Source of the DNA: Zerene cesonia
Lineage: Eukaryota > Arthropoda > Insecta > Lepidoptera > Pieridae
Direction: 5' to 3'
Assembly: GCF_012273895.1 (NCBI RefSeq)
Contig: NC_052106.1
Span: 7,998,001 to 8,062,000, forward strand
DNA length: 64,000 bases
A model generated the notes under the pieces. It made no database searches. It saw only the letters and a list, made by a program, of their open reading frames with translations, and was not told the DNA's origin. The first letter of the stretch is position 1. Every line of letters begins with the position of its first letter. The position numbers and the translations under genes were made by a program. This document shows positions 13,255-24,332 of the stretch, piece by piece.

Positions 13255-13352
13255 ATGTCCTGAGGCATTTTTTTGTGAGTCTCCATTGGGAATCGAACCC
13301 AGGACTTCTCGATTCAACGCTCATGCGTTTGTCACTCTACTAAAGAGGCGCT
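13255..13352 (-). mobile_element. tRNA-like SINE head, minus strand
   Basis: On the minus strand, GCCTCTTTAGTAGAGTGACA resembles an A-box and CTGGGTTCGATTCCC is a canonical B-box at the expected spacing. No clover-leaf with a closed acceptor stem is evident, so SINE or tRNA relic is preferred. Confidence 0.5.
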
Positions 13353-13989
13353 CATATGTCGCTTATAAAAATATTATTTCTTCTAAACATTTTATTATTT
13401 ATAAAGTTCACATAAACTTCTGTACAGTTAGAATAAAGTCACATTTCCTCTATAAATTATACTGAGTGTGTATACTGATAAAATTTTGGTAAAAAATTTA
13501 TATACTGAGAAGTGTAAATTGACAACCCTACGCAGCGGAATCGTTGTATTTTGCTGAATACGAGAGGACGTTTTATTGACGTCGCGCCATACATATTCAT
13601 ATTTTGTTCCGTTTGCATAACAAGCGACATTTTATTTATAATTTATTTTTTATATATTTAAACATTTTTATTGCGGCAACCCTAACTCATTGTTTTATAG
13701 CCCTTTTGGTGACGAGTGTGCATTACCTATAAATCCAGAAGAGAAAATTCAAAATCAGACAACCATGATACTTGTGTACTGTATTTTTGAATAGACGTTG
13801 ATAAAACTACCTCCGAAATCCAAGTAGGACATCGCAAAGTTTTGGTGGAAGAAGAAACCACACAACAGAAGACCGGCTCGAATTACTGTGCGAATGGTAC
13901 TCGATTTCATGGGATGAGCTATCTAACATTGTATAAATACGTTTAAAGTAGCAATAATAACACATACATTTGAACAATTCTTACTTATC
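13353..13989. other. Non-coding DNA
   Basis: AT-rich; nothing recognised. Confidence 0.5.
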
Positions 13990-14215
13990 AACACTTCTAC
14001 ACTAATATCATAAAGAGGAAGAATTTGAATTTTTATTTGTTTGTTGGTATTGGATGAACTCAAAAACTACTGGACCGATTTTCAAAATAATTTACCATTA
14101 GGAAGCTGCAACTTCAATGAGTGACATAGGCTAGTCATGAAAAAGATCCACCGCATATAAACATAAAACAAACAAACAAAAACCGAACGTAAATAGCGCG
14201 CGCTTTCACGAGATT
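13990..14215 (+). mobile_element. Helitron-like relic
   Basis: ACACTAATATCATAAAGAGG, TTTGTTTGTTGGTATTGGAT, CTCAAAAACTACTGGACCGA and a short GCGCGCGCTTTCACGAG tail follow the same plan (start, CTGxACCGATTTT, hairpin-like GC tail) as the other Helitron-like families here. The terminal CTAG is missing. Confidence 0.4.
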
Positions 14216-14339
14216 TTATTAACTTCCTACGTTATTCTTTTATTTGTTTATGGATTGTGATGATTTATTTTGTTCGGAAATCCACGTGGCAATAATAAAT
14301 ATATCACTCGAGTGATTGATGCTGCTCATATATTGACTG

Positions 14340-14525
14340 AAATATGGGAAGCTCGCACCGGGGAAGTATCACACCCTCACAGAAGACCGGCGCTAAATAG
14401 TAGCATGGGAGAGCTAGAAGCCCGGTTCCTTTTCTTCTTCCTTCCCAGTCAAATCCCTCTTTGCAATAGTCGATCTTTTCGGTATCCCTTTCTTATTAAA
14501 AGCGAACAACGCATTTAGAAGTTCA
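14340..14525 (-). repeat. Dispersed repeat relic (ATTAAAAGCGAAC family), minus strand
   Basis: Parallels 6540-6790 and 31312-31560: CACCCTCACAGAAGACCGGC, GTAGCATGGGAGAG, CTTCCCAGTC and TATTAAAAGCGAACAACGC. Confidence 0.5.
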
Positions 14526-14547
14526 CTGCAAGAGCACTATATAAGCA

Positions 14548-14575
14548 CTATATATATATATATATATATATATAG
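14548..14575. repeat. (TA)n microsatellite
   Basis: A run of about 13 TA units. No further significance seen. Confidence 0.95.
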
Positions 14576-14939
14576 GCTGATGAAATAGGAAATTTTATTT
14601 TCTTTGCGAGCGTATTTTGTGCATTTCTCCCTTAAACGCAGTTGATTATGCTCCGTTGGGATTGGCTGGTCAAAAAGTATATAGAATAAGTATTTTTGTT
14701 CGTAAAGTCGATGTCTATAAAAAAATATCAAGCTGAAGAATTTGTTGGAAGACAAAATACTCGGTAACTGGTTACTGGTTTTAAATGGAAAAACTGTTTT
14801 TGAGATGAACAATCCATTTATATAGGGATATATGTTTTAAAACTAACAAAATCGATCTAGCCATTCTCAAAACATAAACGCAATTAATTAAAGAACAGCA
14901 ACAAAATAAATATAACCACATATATTGTAATTCATTCTA

Positions 14940-15162
14940 TCATACTTACTAATATTATAACTGTGAAAGTTTGTTTGTTTGGATGTTTGGATGTTGTTGT
15001 TTGGATCACGCTGAAACTATAGAACGGATTTCGATTAAATTTGCTATAAAGACAGGGTATGAGCTGACTTGGGTGATAGGATACTTTTATCCCGATTAAA
15101 TGCAGCCTTGGGATGAAAAAGAAATCTTGATACCCGGGCGGAGCCGGGACGAGCGTCTGTCT
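14940..15162 (+). mobile_element. Helitron-like element, family C (GGGTATGAGCTGACTTGGG)
   Basis: Starts A|TCATACTTACTAATATTAT. The body has CACGCTGAAACTATAGAACG and GACAGGGTATGAGCTGACTT, and the 3' end has the hairpin CCCGG-GCGGAG-CCGGG followed by GACGAGCGTC; the terminal CTAG is mutated to CTGT. Same family at 23248-23463, 33788-34013, 56686-56830 and 63898 to the window end. Confidence 0.7.
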
Positions 15163-15269
15163 GTAATAGAATTTGTGTCTCTTATTTAAACTTATTTAAA
15201 ACTCGTTAATATCGCAGTAAAACAAAATTTACTCTAAATAAGATTAAGCTATCTTAGGCAGTGATCTCG

Positions 15270-15360
15270 GTCAAACTGTATGGGTTCAGTTGGAAGTCCC
15301 CAAAGACGCAAATTCAGCGGTTAGCTGAGAAGTTTGCGAACTTTGACCAACGATATTGGT
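15270..15360 (+). repeat. Local dispersed repeat, copy 1
   Basis: GGAAGTCCCCAAAGACGCAA ... GCGAACTTTGACCAACGATA and TTGGTGTT match in order GCAAGTCCCCAGCGGCGCAA ... TTGAACTTTGACAAATTGTA and TTGGTGTT at 15995-16090. Class unknown. Confidence 0.5.
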
Positions 15361-15994
15361 GTTTTAGAATTAATTGGTATAGAAACTCAATGTTTTCCTT
15401 TTGGAAATAATCAATACCTACAAATTTAACATGTTTATTAACTAATATTAAATTATTATCACTGAGGAAAAATCAATATAAATTTAGGTACCTACCTAGT
15501 TAAAATAAATACAAATGAAAAATGTAATAAAGTGTGTATTTGTTCATTTGATATTTGTTTTTCACATCTTGTTTTTTAAGATTATAAGACATTAAGGGCC
15601 AGTTTTACCACTTACTGATTATTTTTTTCCATGTTCGTATTAAACTATTTGTTATTTTTAGTGCAAAAACCGCTAAAGAATTTATTAAATTTAACTAAGA
15701 CTAATTAAGATATAATTTTTTTATACACTTTTATAAATTAAACTTTAGAAAAATCTAAAATATGATATCATATATATCAAATAAGATACATATCATAGTG
15801 AAATAGTATTAACGCTTGCTACGATAGCTTCAAAATATTTGAAATAAATCACATCAATCCAATACACATTCAAACAAATTACAATCTAGACACTACGAGA
15901 ATCAATCCTTCGCAATCTCACATAAGCCCGTGAAGTGAGAACATAATATACAGGGTGATGACAAATCCACGATCCACTAATTCCAAAGATACGC

Positions 15995-16090
15995 AGTTGC
16001 AAGTCCCCAGCGGCGCAAGCTTGAACCTCGAAAGGGCTGATTAAAGTGAGTTTCGCTTGAACTTTGACAAATTGTATTGGTGTTAACGCT
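15995..16090 (+). repeat. Local dispersed repeat, copy 2
   Basis: Second copy of the repeat at 15270-15360, same orientation, about 720 bases away. Confidence 0.5.
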
Positions 16091-16184
16091 AATCCAATCG
16101 ATCGAGATCCGATTCCACTTACAAATTTACTTAAGTAATCCGTCGTTTACCTTAAACACAGATGATCTAAGAAATTAAGAGTAA

Positions 16185-16290
16185 CTAGCTGCGCCCCGCG
16201 GTTTTACTCGCTTAAGATCGTATCCAGTAGGAATATCGGGATAAAAAGTTGCTTATATGTTTTTCCAGTTGTCCATTTATTTACGTACCG
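16185..16290 (-). mobile_element. Helitron-like family A, 3' half, minus strand
   Basis: CTAGCTGCGCCCCGCGG at 16185 then TAGGAATATCGGGATAAAAA and CCAGTTGTCC, the reverse of the family A 3' half. It stops about 75 bases before a plus-strand family A copy, forming a tail-outward inverted pair. Confidence 0.75.
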
Positions 16291-16366
16291 CGAACTGCAA
16301 GTAATATATATACGTAAAGAATAAACGAAACGAAATAAGAGGAAAATAGAACGAAATAAGAGTAAA

Positions 16367-16568
16367 TCTAACTAATATTATACATGCGAAAGTTTGTAAG
16401 GATGTGTGTATGTGTTTGTTGCTCTTTCACGCAAAAACGACTGAACAGATTGCAATTAAATCTGGTCCATAGACAGCTGGATAACTGGAATAACATATAG
16501 GCAACTTTTTATTACGATATTCCTACGGGATTCGGACTTATGCGGGTGAAACCGCGGGGCGCAGCTAG
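16367..16568 (+). mobile_element. Helitron-like family A, full length
   Basis: Inserted between A and T: 5' A|TCTAACTAATATTATAC and 3' GCGCAGCTAG|T. The end has the hairpin (G)CGGG-TGAAA-CCGCG about ten bases before CTAG. About 200 bases long with no coding potential, hence non-autonomous. Related to Helitron-like families described in Lepidoptera (Lep1 type). Confidence 0.8.
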
Positions 16569-17010
16569 TTAAAATCTTTTTTTTCCCAAAAAACTTACGA
16601 CCTCATTGCTAGTTCTTGCTTCCGTTTTCTCTAAATCACATCATTTAACTACAAAATGGCCACGTCCACATACGTCATTACGTATATAACGCCCGCATAA
16701 TGGTACCATATAGCATCGCGATCCCGCAGATTTCCTTGATGTATCTGGTTGTTATTCGGTTACCATGGCAACCGTATCTCGGCCCACCTGGCACGCGCAT
16801 CCCGTAACGTTGACGCGAATTGGTGTGTGTCAACCTTTTTCAAACCTGACCCCATATATCTTGGTTTAGGGATGGGCAGGAAGAAAATAAACACTTTGCG
16901 TTTATACACAAATGTACGTAAATGTACCTGGAGGCTTCAGATTAAACGTATATTATAAACTGTATTGATACGTTTTACGAAAATAAAAATAAAATCTATA
17001 AAAAATACAA

Positions 17011-17191
17011 TCTCTAATATATATAATTCTCGTGTCACAGTTTTCGTTGCCATACTCCTCCGAAACGGCTTGACCGATTCTTATGAAATTTTGTGTGCAT
17101 ATCGGGTATGTTTGAGAATCGGCTTACATCTATTTTTCATACCTCTAAATGAACAGAGTAAGGCAGAACAGCGTTTGCCGGGTGCAGCTAG
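17011..17191 (+). mobile_element. Helitron-like family B, full length
   Basis: Starts A|TCTCTAATATATATAATTC, has CTCGTGTCACAGTTTTCGTT and CTCCGAAACGGCTTGACCGA, ends CCGGGTGCAGCTAG|T. Same family: 28658-28835, 34358-34535 (minus) and half of 59374-59558. Confidence 0.8.
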
Positions 17192-17844
17192 TACGAATAT
17201 AATAAAGTAATAAGAAATATTGTCGTTTTTATTTTTTGAAGCACGATGCGTTGGCTTCACTGTCACATTTTTAATAAACAACGAAACCTCTGTAACAATT
17301 AACTGTTTATCCATTTTTTTATAAGTAGCCTTATAATTGTATTAGATTTATTGTATATTTCTAATGAGTTAACTCATAACTGCTTAGCCTTAACTTAAAT
17401 TTGTCAACCAGCACTAAGTTACATAATTATTAAGTAATATAGGCTTTATTATTTCGATTTTATATTCCGCAGAGTCGGGACAAAAGGTAATTAAAACAGT
17501 ATTAGTAGTAAAAGACAAAAGACTACTAAAAACCCATCCAATAATTAAATCGTCAAAAATATACGCCTACAATTTTCGTCATAGCAATATTTCAGGATTT
17601 ACCGTTTCGCAGGTATTTAAAAATTCTTATTACATCAAACAGCTTCGGCCTTCGCGTTACTTGAAAATTCCTTTGAAAGTTTTTATTCAATATCTACAAC
17701 TCAATTTATAAAGTAATTGAATTCCTTCGTGAATTGATGTAATGATGTTTATGGATGATATAATTGAGCGTTGCTTAGTTAATTTATCAATTTGTGAAAG
17801 TACAAGTTGATTAATAAATTGTTATAAGTATCCTACTAATCCTA
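17192..17844. other. Non-coding DNA
   Basis: AT-rich; nothing recognised. Confidence 0.5.
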
Positions 17845-18041
17845 TCCTACTAATATTATAAATGCGAAAGTTTGTAATATGTGTGTGTTTGTTGCTCTTC
17901 CACGCAAAAACTACTGAACCGATTGCAATGAAATTTGGTACGTAGACAGCTGGACAACTGGAATAACATATAGGCAACTTTTTATCCCGATATTCCTACG
18001 GCATGCGAACTAACGCGGGTGAAACCGCGGGGTGCAGCTTG
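17845..18041 (+). mobile_element. Helitron-like family A, full length
   Basis: A|TCCTACTAATATTATAAAT at the 5' end, CCGATTGCAATGAAATTTGG in the body, hairpin CGCGG-GTGAAA-CCGCG near the 3' end, which reads CTTG in place of CTAG. Confidence 0.8.
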
Positions 18042-18535
18042 TGAATTATAATAACGAATAAATTTATTAAATCAGCAACTGCTATGATCTGTATCATCTA
18101 CCCGCTAAAGCAACGTATTAATATACTTTAAACCGACGTTATCTACTTTTTTAATAATAAAATATAATTTCGAAATTACACTTTCATGCCTTTATTATAA
18201 ATATGTTATTTAGATACAAAAACCTTCCATCATACTTGAGCATATAAATGAGATTTAACTCTTACGATTGACAATCTAACACCGTAATTAACATCGCTCA
18301 TGAAACGTGATAAGATCCTTTTAATAGCTTCTGACGTAAAACCAATGTGATGATAACTAAGGTTATGAGATTAGCTTTAATTCACAACAAATAATATAAT
18401 ATATTTTGTATGTATAGATGTATGTATAGATAAAGCATCTCCGTTTTAACATACATATCAACAAACTTTCTCATAGGAGGAGGTAACTCAATTGAAAAAT
18501 CATCTACATGTATTTCTTTGTATTTTTAACATGTT
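18042..18535. other. Non-coding DNA
   Basis: Nothing recognised. Confidence 0.5.
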
Positions 18536-18539
18536 TTTA

Positions 18540-18772
18540 TTATCTTCATCTGCAATTTTATATGTAACCAACTCCTTGGGACTCGGTTTTGGCCCACTTT
18601 AAACGGACAGATTTAATTCAAACTCTGTACACTTAACAAGTATTGTTACAATACTATAATTTAATTTGTTACCTTATTGTTTTACCTTATAAATTTGGTC
18701 TAGCTCTGACAGACTATAATTTCATTTGTTTATCTTATTGTGGGTCCCATAAATTTGGTCTAGCTCTTACAG
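18540..18772 (-). repeat. AACCGACTTC-family fragment with a 60-base tandem duplication
   Basis: GGCCCACTTTAAACGGACAG is the reverse of a motif at 61940-61960 and 22160. It is followed by two 60-base units, 18653-18712 and 18713-18772, each starting ACTATAATTT and ending in AAATTTGGTCTAGCTCT plus GACAG or TACAG. Confidence 0.6.
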
Positions 18773-19154
18773 TTTGAAGGCGATTCCGTATTTTATAATA
18801 GTTATTGTTGCATATATTTTGGATACCGTGTGTTCACAGATCAGTAGCCAAAATCACTCACCCTAATGGACAATTGCCCATTCATTCGTGTAAATTTAAC
18901 GTCGCAAAAGCCTAAAAGGCTTCTGAAATATTCGCAACGCAGCCGCGTAGCGCCGTTAATTGAAAATAAAAACCTATGACGGTGCAGATTTTTTTTAGGG
19001 TAAATGGACGTGAAATTTTGAAGGAAGATTAAATAATTAACAATAAAATGGAAAAGAAAAAAAATTGAAATAATTAAATTGGATTTACCAACAATTAAGG
19101 CACATTGAAAACTATATAAATAAAGTCAAGTGTAAAAAACAAATAGAACATACA

Positions 19155-19255
19155 TTTTAAAGAATAGAAAAACTCGATCACGAGACGGAATTCAAACCCA
19201 CGTCATTAGACGCCTGGTCTCACGGCCACCCGTGATCCCGCCTCAGCAATCGAAT
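19155..19255 (-). mobile_element. Possible tRNA-derived SINE head, minus strand
   Basis: On the minus strand, GGGTGGCCGTGAGACCAGGC may be an A-box and GACGTGGGTTTGAATTCCGTC region a B-box. No convincing clover-leaf. Weak call. Confidence 0.3.
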
Positions 19256-21781
19256 TTCTTCTACTTTTTCAGTTTTATGTGCTTGAACTTTTTCTATCAA
19301 GTACAAAGTATAAAACTTGAATGCTATAAAACTACAATTTAACAATGAAGCATTTAATACAAAACACCCACTTCGACTCCACTCTATTGTTTTCCCATTT
19401 CATCATCAACATTCAATATAGTTATAACACTTATCAAATGAACTGATAACCAATTCCCACAAAATAAATGTCAAATCATTACAATATAGTTGTAAAACCG
19501 GTGTTGTGAATTTGAAATTGTTTTAAATCGGAATGTTTGTTAAATGGTTCGGTTTGCTTAACAGCTTTAACAGCAACACGTTGTTTATAAACAAGTTTTT
19601 CCACTATTTGATTGTTTGCGAGTGGAATTTTTATCTGTTTACATATTTGTTTGGCTGAAACAATTTCCCTTTGTTTGCCGTGACGCGACTTAACGGATTA
19701 CATCAAAGTTACCACGCTGATAAAAGGTTAAATTTCGTGTGTTATAAATGTCGTTTCATAAATATAAAACACGCTTCATTAATGAAATTATTGTATTGTC
19801 ATCGATCGTTGAAATGTGTACAAAGTCTGAATTAAATCAAGTCAGTTACAAATAAACCATAAGATAGATAATAAAAGCGTATTAAAAACGAATAAATGAA
19901 AGTATTTAGAAAATTTATATGTGTTAATATACACCCAATTATTAAAGCGTCCTATCGCTAATCAGCATTTGTTTCCAGGCAGCTTTATCATAGAATTGGA
20001 ACAAGAGATAGATATACATTACCTTCTCTTCAATGACATTAAATTATCGAAAAAACCATAGACTGTTTTAATTTGTGATTAACGCCCATAACAGGCTGTC
20101 AAATGTGCGAGTGGCGTTGTCTATGCGCAATGTACATACGATGACTTGTGTAGTTAACATTAAAATATAGTGTACGTGTAATCATTGGTCATTCCCTTAA
20201 CATACAAAGAAAAGTAAAAATATACCATGCATTTATACTCAAACACACATATATTCGGATATTTGGGGATACTGTTTTCGCATTTGTCCCTAAATCCTAT
20301 ACAGTCCCCATTAAGGGTCAAGGCCGGTGCCTTGTTTACTTTATAGCCAACCCAGCTTTTCGTTGGACCTTCCTTCAATGTTACAGAAAGCCCTTTCGCA
20401 TCGAAATCTAACTGTGCGTAAGTAATGCCTTATTTTTTTGTATTATATATGTAACGGATTTCATTCGTCTTATGAAACATGTAATGTACCGTAGGGAACT
20501 ATCAAAAACAGAGTAAGAAATCATCAGATAAACAGATGTGTAGAGCATTATTCTATCAGCCGCTTACCTTAATCTGCTGCCCGTTATTAACATAGACTAT
20601 TTCTAGAAATTTCGTCGAACATCAAAGCGGTAAAATATCCAGCAGCGATGCAAACCCAACAGGACTAGCTCCTTTTTAGTAACTGTTTGGAAACTGGGCA
20701 AGATTAATTTTAGGATGAAACTCTGTTGAACTTCACCAACTAGCTGATGTTCTGTTTAAACAGGCTTCGCAAACTAAAAGTTTGACTGAATACTTTTAAA
20801 ACTTGGCGTACTTTTAATGAGGTCTTGTTTAGTCTTATTGCAATTCTTTTGTTTGACATTACGAGGCGTTTATTTTATGTTAAGTTTTATATGACTATGT
20901 AATTGTCCTATATGACGATGAATTCGAATTGGACAGTTTGTGGTATAGGTAAAAAGGTCCAAAACAAATTATAACAGAAGCCTGTTCAACTTTTATTCAC
21001 TGGTCCTACAAATTTTAATTCTGTTACTGAAAACCGTCCACAAGTTTATAAATGCTCGCATATTTTGATATATTAAATTAACAGTCATATTTGTATATTG
21101 TTAACATGAAGTTTCATTTTTTCCGAAGTCATAAAAAATCTATTATTATGATATCTTTTTATATTATTATATGATATTATATTATTTTAACTCTTTACAT
21201 TCATTGTGAGACTGTAATCACAGTTTTCTATTACAGTTTCTAATAATATATTTATTTCACTTATTTCTTTATATATCTTAACTCAGAGACAACGAAAATT
21301 ATTATCAATTTGCTTACCTTACCAGGGAATATAATTTCGTATACAAAAAAATACCTAACACAAGGCGTCGGATAAACTGCCATTATTCTGAATTTACTTA
21401 AAATATCACTCCTCAGCGGTGCTACGTTCTGCGTTCCTCCCAGAGGAGAAATGAAAAAAAAAATGTTACCTACGCTTTCATAAATCTTGTACGTGATTTT
21501 ATCAAACGAAATTTTTATTTTATCAAGAGTCCTTGAGGAATACGTTCCTTTGTTGCAATTTAGGCACATCGGTAAACAGAAGGTAATGTTATACAGGGTA
21601 TGCTATGAAATTGTGGACTTTTGTTTCACAATGGGAACCGTTTTCTCTGAATTGGAATTTGTGAGCACATGTACACGGCGTTACTGCTTTGCGAAATTAC
21701 CACACACTCCAACTTCGCATGGTCAGAATCTTGAAAGAATTATACTCACATTATGATGAGGAAGGTGTTCCAAATATCCTA
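19256..21781. other. Non-coding DNA
   Basis: About 2.5 kb without a recognised gene or repeat. The longest frames (about 100 codons near 21261-21569 on the minus strand and 89 at 21487-21756 on the plus) have no domain and overlap each other; I treat both as chance. Confidence 0.5.
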
Positions 21782-21940
21782 TCCTACTAATATTATAAAT
21801 GCGAAAGTTTGTTAGGATATGTGTGTGTTTGTTGCTCTTTCACGCAAAAACTACTGAACCGATTGCAATGAAATTTGGTAAGTAGATAGCTGGACAACTG
21901 GAATGACATATAGGCAACTTTTTATCCCGATATTCCTACA
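21782..21940 (+). mobile_element. Helitron-like family A, 3' truncated
   Basis: Intact 5' end (A|TCCTACTAATATTATAAAT) and body to TATCCCGATATTCCTAC; the hairpin and CTAG are missing. Confidence 0.75.
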
Positions 21941-22144
21941 AAATATGAACAAAATTATGCATATAGTTAAAAAAACGGTTTAATGATAGAATCAACTAAA
22001 TCAAATTAAAGAAACTTACTCTCTTTCTTTTACAGAGTAAATGTGAGGAATTAAATTATTTAATTCCCTCAATTCCTGTCAGGTATAAGATACATTAAAA
22101 ATGATTGTATTGTAGACACAAATCCTTGATAAAAGTGAAAGGTC

Positions 22145-22440
22145 TCAATTAAATTTTTCCGTTTGAAGTGGGTACCGAACCTTGGTAACCGACTACAGGA
22201 GTCGGGTTACATACAAAAATACAGGTAAATTTATTAATTATATGAAGCAAAAACTTAACCGCCAATAAGTTGTCAGAACTAGACCAAAATTAAATAGAAC
22301 CACACGCAGGTAACAGCTTTCAAATTAAAAACAATCGTCAAAGTCGGTTTACCCAGTAAAACGTTATGAGGTAACAAACAAAAAAGAAATACAGTCGGAT
22401 TGAGAACCCTCTTCTTTTTGGAAGGAGGTTTAAAAAGGCG
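22145..22440 (-). repeat. AACCGACTTC-family repeat, mostly minus strand
   Basis: Contains AAGTGGGTACCGAACC, GTCAGAACTAGACCAAAATT, AACCACACGCAGG, AAGTCGGTTTACC and ATACAGTCGGATTGAGAACC in the order of the copy at 8130-8364. Confidence 0.5.
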
Positions 22441-23247
22441 TGCAGTTTCACAATAGAAAATGGAATAAAAGTTACATTGTCAAAGAGTGCCTTCAAATAT
22501 TCTTTGTAAAAATATTATCCATGCAACTAGAAATAGTCTCACCTTAGCATAAGAAAAACTTCCAAAAACCTATTCCCACTAAAATATACTTCAAAGCGTC
22601 GAGTAAAAGAAAATAATTACGTTTAGAATCGTAATACAATTTACCCGAAACCTACAACGAAACAAAGCCTTTGAGACCTATATAGCAATCGATCGTTAAA
22701 AGCGATATTATCGCCAGTCAGTTGGCCATGTCAAGGCTACATTTCTATTTAGAGACAATTTAAATTATTTACTATTACTACTAGCGGCTGACGTGGCGTT
22801 GTACTTTACCGTTTTTTACTTTGTTTTACTCGTTCACTTGTAAAAGCATTGTAATTAATACATGTTGCTTTGGTTAATAAATAAAGTTAAATTCTTACTT
22901 GAACTCTTTGACTTAAATTTTTTATTGCCCTTTTATTGTTCGGTCAGGAACTCCTTACTTACATCAGAAACTAATTTCAAATAGGATGTGCTTGTGTGAT
23001 TTTTGTGTTTTTCAAAGCAGAACTTTCTGGAACAACCATTACGATCTATATTCCGAATTCACATCTTACTAATTAAGTGTTTTTTCAGCAACCTGTTGAC
23101 TGCCAGCAATGCCACCGTACACGGGGTGCCGCACAGAAAATGACTATTTTGAGGTTATGTGGAGACGAGGTCAAAGCCGATCTCCGTAGCGCTGTCTAGA
23201 TCAGTTCTTTGCAAGGGCCGAAGGCGTTGCAAGTATGTATACATTTA
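22441..23247. other. Non-coding DNA
   Basis: Slightly GC-richer around 23095-23230 but with no open frame or motif I recognise. An untranslated first exon or promoter of Shaw could lie here or further upstream; nothing in the sequence decides it. Confidence 0.4.
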
Positions 23248-23463
23248 TATTGCACTAATACTATAAATGTAAAAGTTTATTTTCTTGGATGTTTGTTCGT
23301 GAATCTGAAGTCGCTGAAGCTACTGAACGGATTTTGATGAAATTTGGTATACAGACAGGGTATGAGCTGACTGGGTGATAGGATACTTTTTATCCCGATT
23401 AAATGCTCCCTTGGGATAAAAGAAGAATGTTGATATCGGAGCGGAGCCGGGATGAGCATCTAG
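23248..23463 (+). mobile_element. Helitron-like family C
   Basis: CACTAATACTATAAATGTAA at the start, GACAGGGTATGAGCTGACTG and TATCCCGATTAAATGCTCCC in the body, CGGAGCGGAGCCGGGATGAG and CATCTAG at the end. Confidence 0.75.
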
Positions 23464-23853
23464 TTGATGTATAAAGCATCTAGATTGAAGGATAAGACAT
23501 TAATAGACGCGTATGAACGACGTCGTGGATAATCATAACATAGTTTAAAAAGTTAAATTGTAATAGTGCTGCTCAAATAAACTAACACGCAAACAAACTA
23601 ATATGACATCCCACTATGATTATGAGAACCGTCACTCGTTAGAAATGCTTGCCAATGAGTTTCAATTAAAATTTCAACCGAGTTTTGTCTAATTTGCAAG
23701 TTAATTAAGACGCTTTCTCGCTGATATTATTTGAATTGCATTTCTTGGTAGTTCATCTGGTTATTTATACTAGTTAAAACTAGTTATATTTTTTATACAA
23801 CGAGAATATGTGGAGATATGTAACTAAGATATAAATAAAAATACGAATGAAAA

Positions 23854-24025
23854 TCTCTATTAATATTATTAATGCGAAAGCAACTGTTTTTCTATCGGTC
23901 TGTATCTTTTTGACTCTTAAAACTCTGAACCGATTTGGATGAATTTTGATGCAAACATAGTTGGACACTTGAGGAAGATAGGTTAGTAGGTTTTATCCTG
24001 TAAATCCCAAGTGCACGGTAACTAG
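23854..24025 (+). mobile_element. Helitron-like family G, immediately upstream of Shaw
   Basis: Starts A|TCTCTATTAATATTATTAA, has GACTCTTAAAACTCTGAACC and GATTTGGATGAATTTTGATG, and ends GGTAACTAG. A truncated relative is at 63613-63705. It lies 98 bases before the Shaw start codon. Confidence 0.65.
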
Positions 24026-24111
24026 CTTTTTCCTTAGCTAGTTATAAAACATCATAAAGTAATTAATCAAGCACCGTATTTTGTTTTATAATGTTTGCGT
24101 AAACTATCAAT

Positions 24112-24123
24112 GCCTATCCAGAG
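24112..24123 (+). other. Probable splice acceptor just upstream of the Shaw start codon
   Basis: GCCTATCCAG ends at 24120, three bases before the ATG. If used, the first coding exon begins at 24121 and the transcript has at least one upstream untranslated exon. The polypyrimidine tract is weak, so this is tentative. No upstream exon or promoter could be identified by eye. Confidence 0.4.
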
Positions 24124-24332
24124 ATGAATCTCCTCAACATGGACGCGGAGAATCGCGTGGTCCTAAACGTTGGCGGCATTCGCCACGAAACCTACAAAGC
24201 TACGCTGAAGAAGATCCCCGCGACGCGGCTGTCGCGGCTGACGGAGGCGCTCGCCAACTACGACCCCGTCCTCAACGAGTACTTCTTTGACCGCCACCCT
24301 GGCGTCTTCGCGCAGGTCCTCAACTATTACAG
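24124..24332 (+). CDS. Shaw: Shaw coding exon 1: start codon and N-terminal T1 domain
   Basis: This exon encodes residues 1-69 and two bases of codon 70. It carries the first part of the T1 (BTB-like) domain that sets subfamily-specific tetramer assembly: LNVGGIRHE at 14-22, IPATRLSRL at 31-39 and the FFDRHPGVF motif at 54-62. The donor is AG|GTATAG at 24332/24333, splitting the Arg70 codon after two bases, which fits the acceptor of exon 2. The stretch is markedly GC-rich (many GCG, CTG and CTC codons) against AT-rich flanks, a useful sign of real coding sequence. Translation straight through the donor gives a short non-homologous tail and stop, so the donor is needed. A bare acceptor (CCTATCCAG) ends at 24120, so the exon probably begins at about 24121 and is not the first exon of the transcript. 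Confidence 0.95.

Noticed and set aside
13255..13352. A functional tRNA gene on the minus strand
   Set aside because: A- and B-box-like runs exist, but I could not close an acceptor stem or find a convincing anticodon arm; SINE head is more likely.
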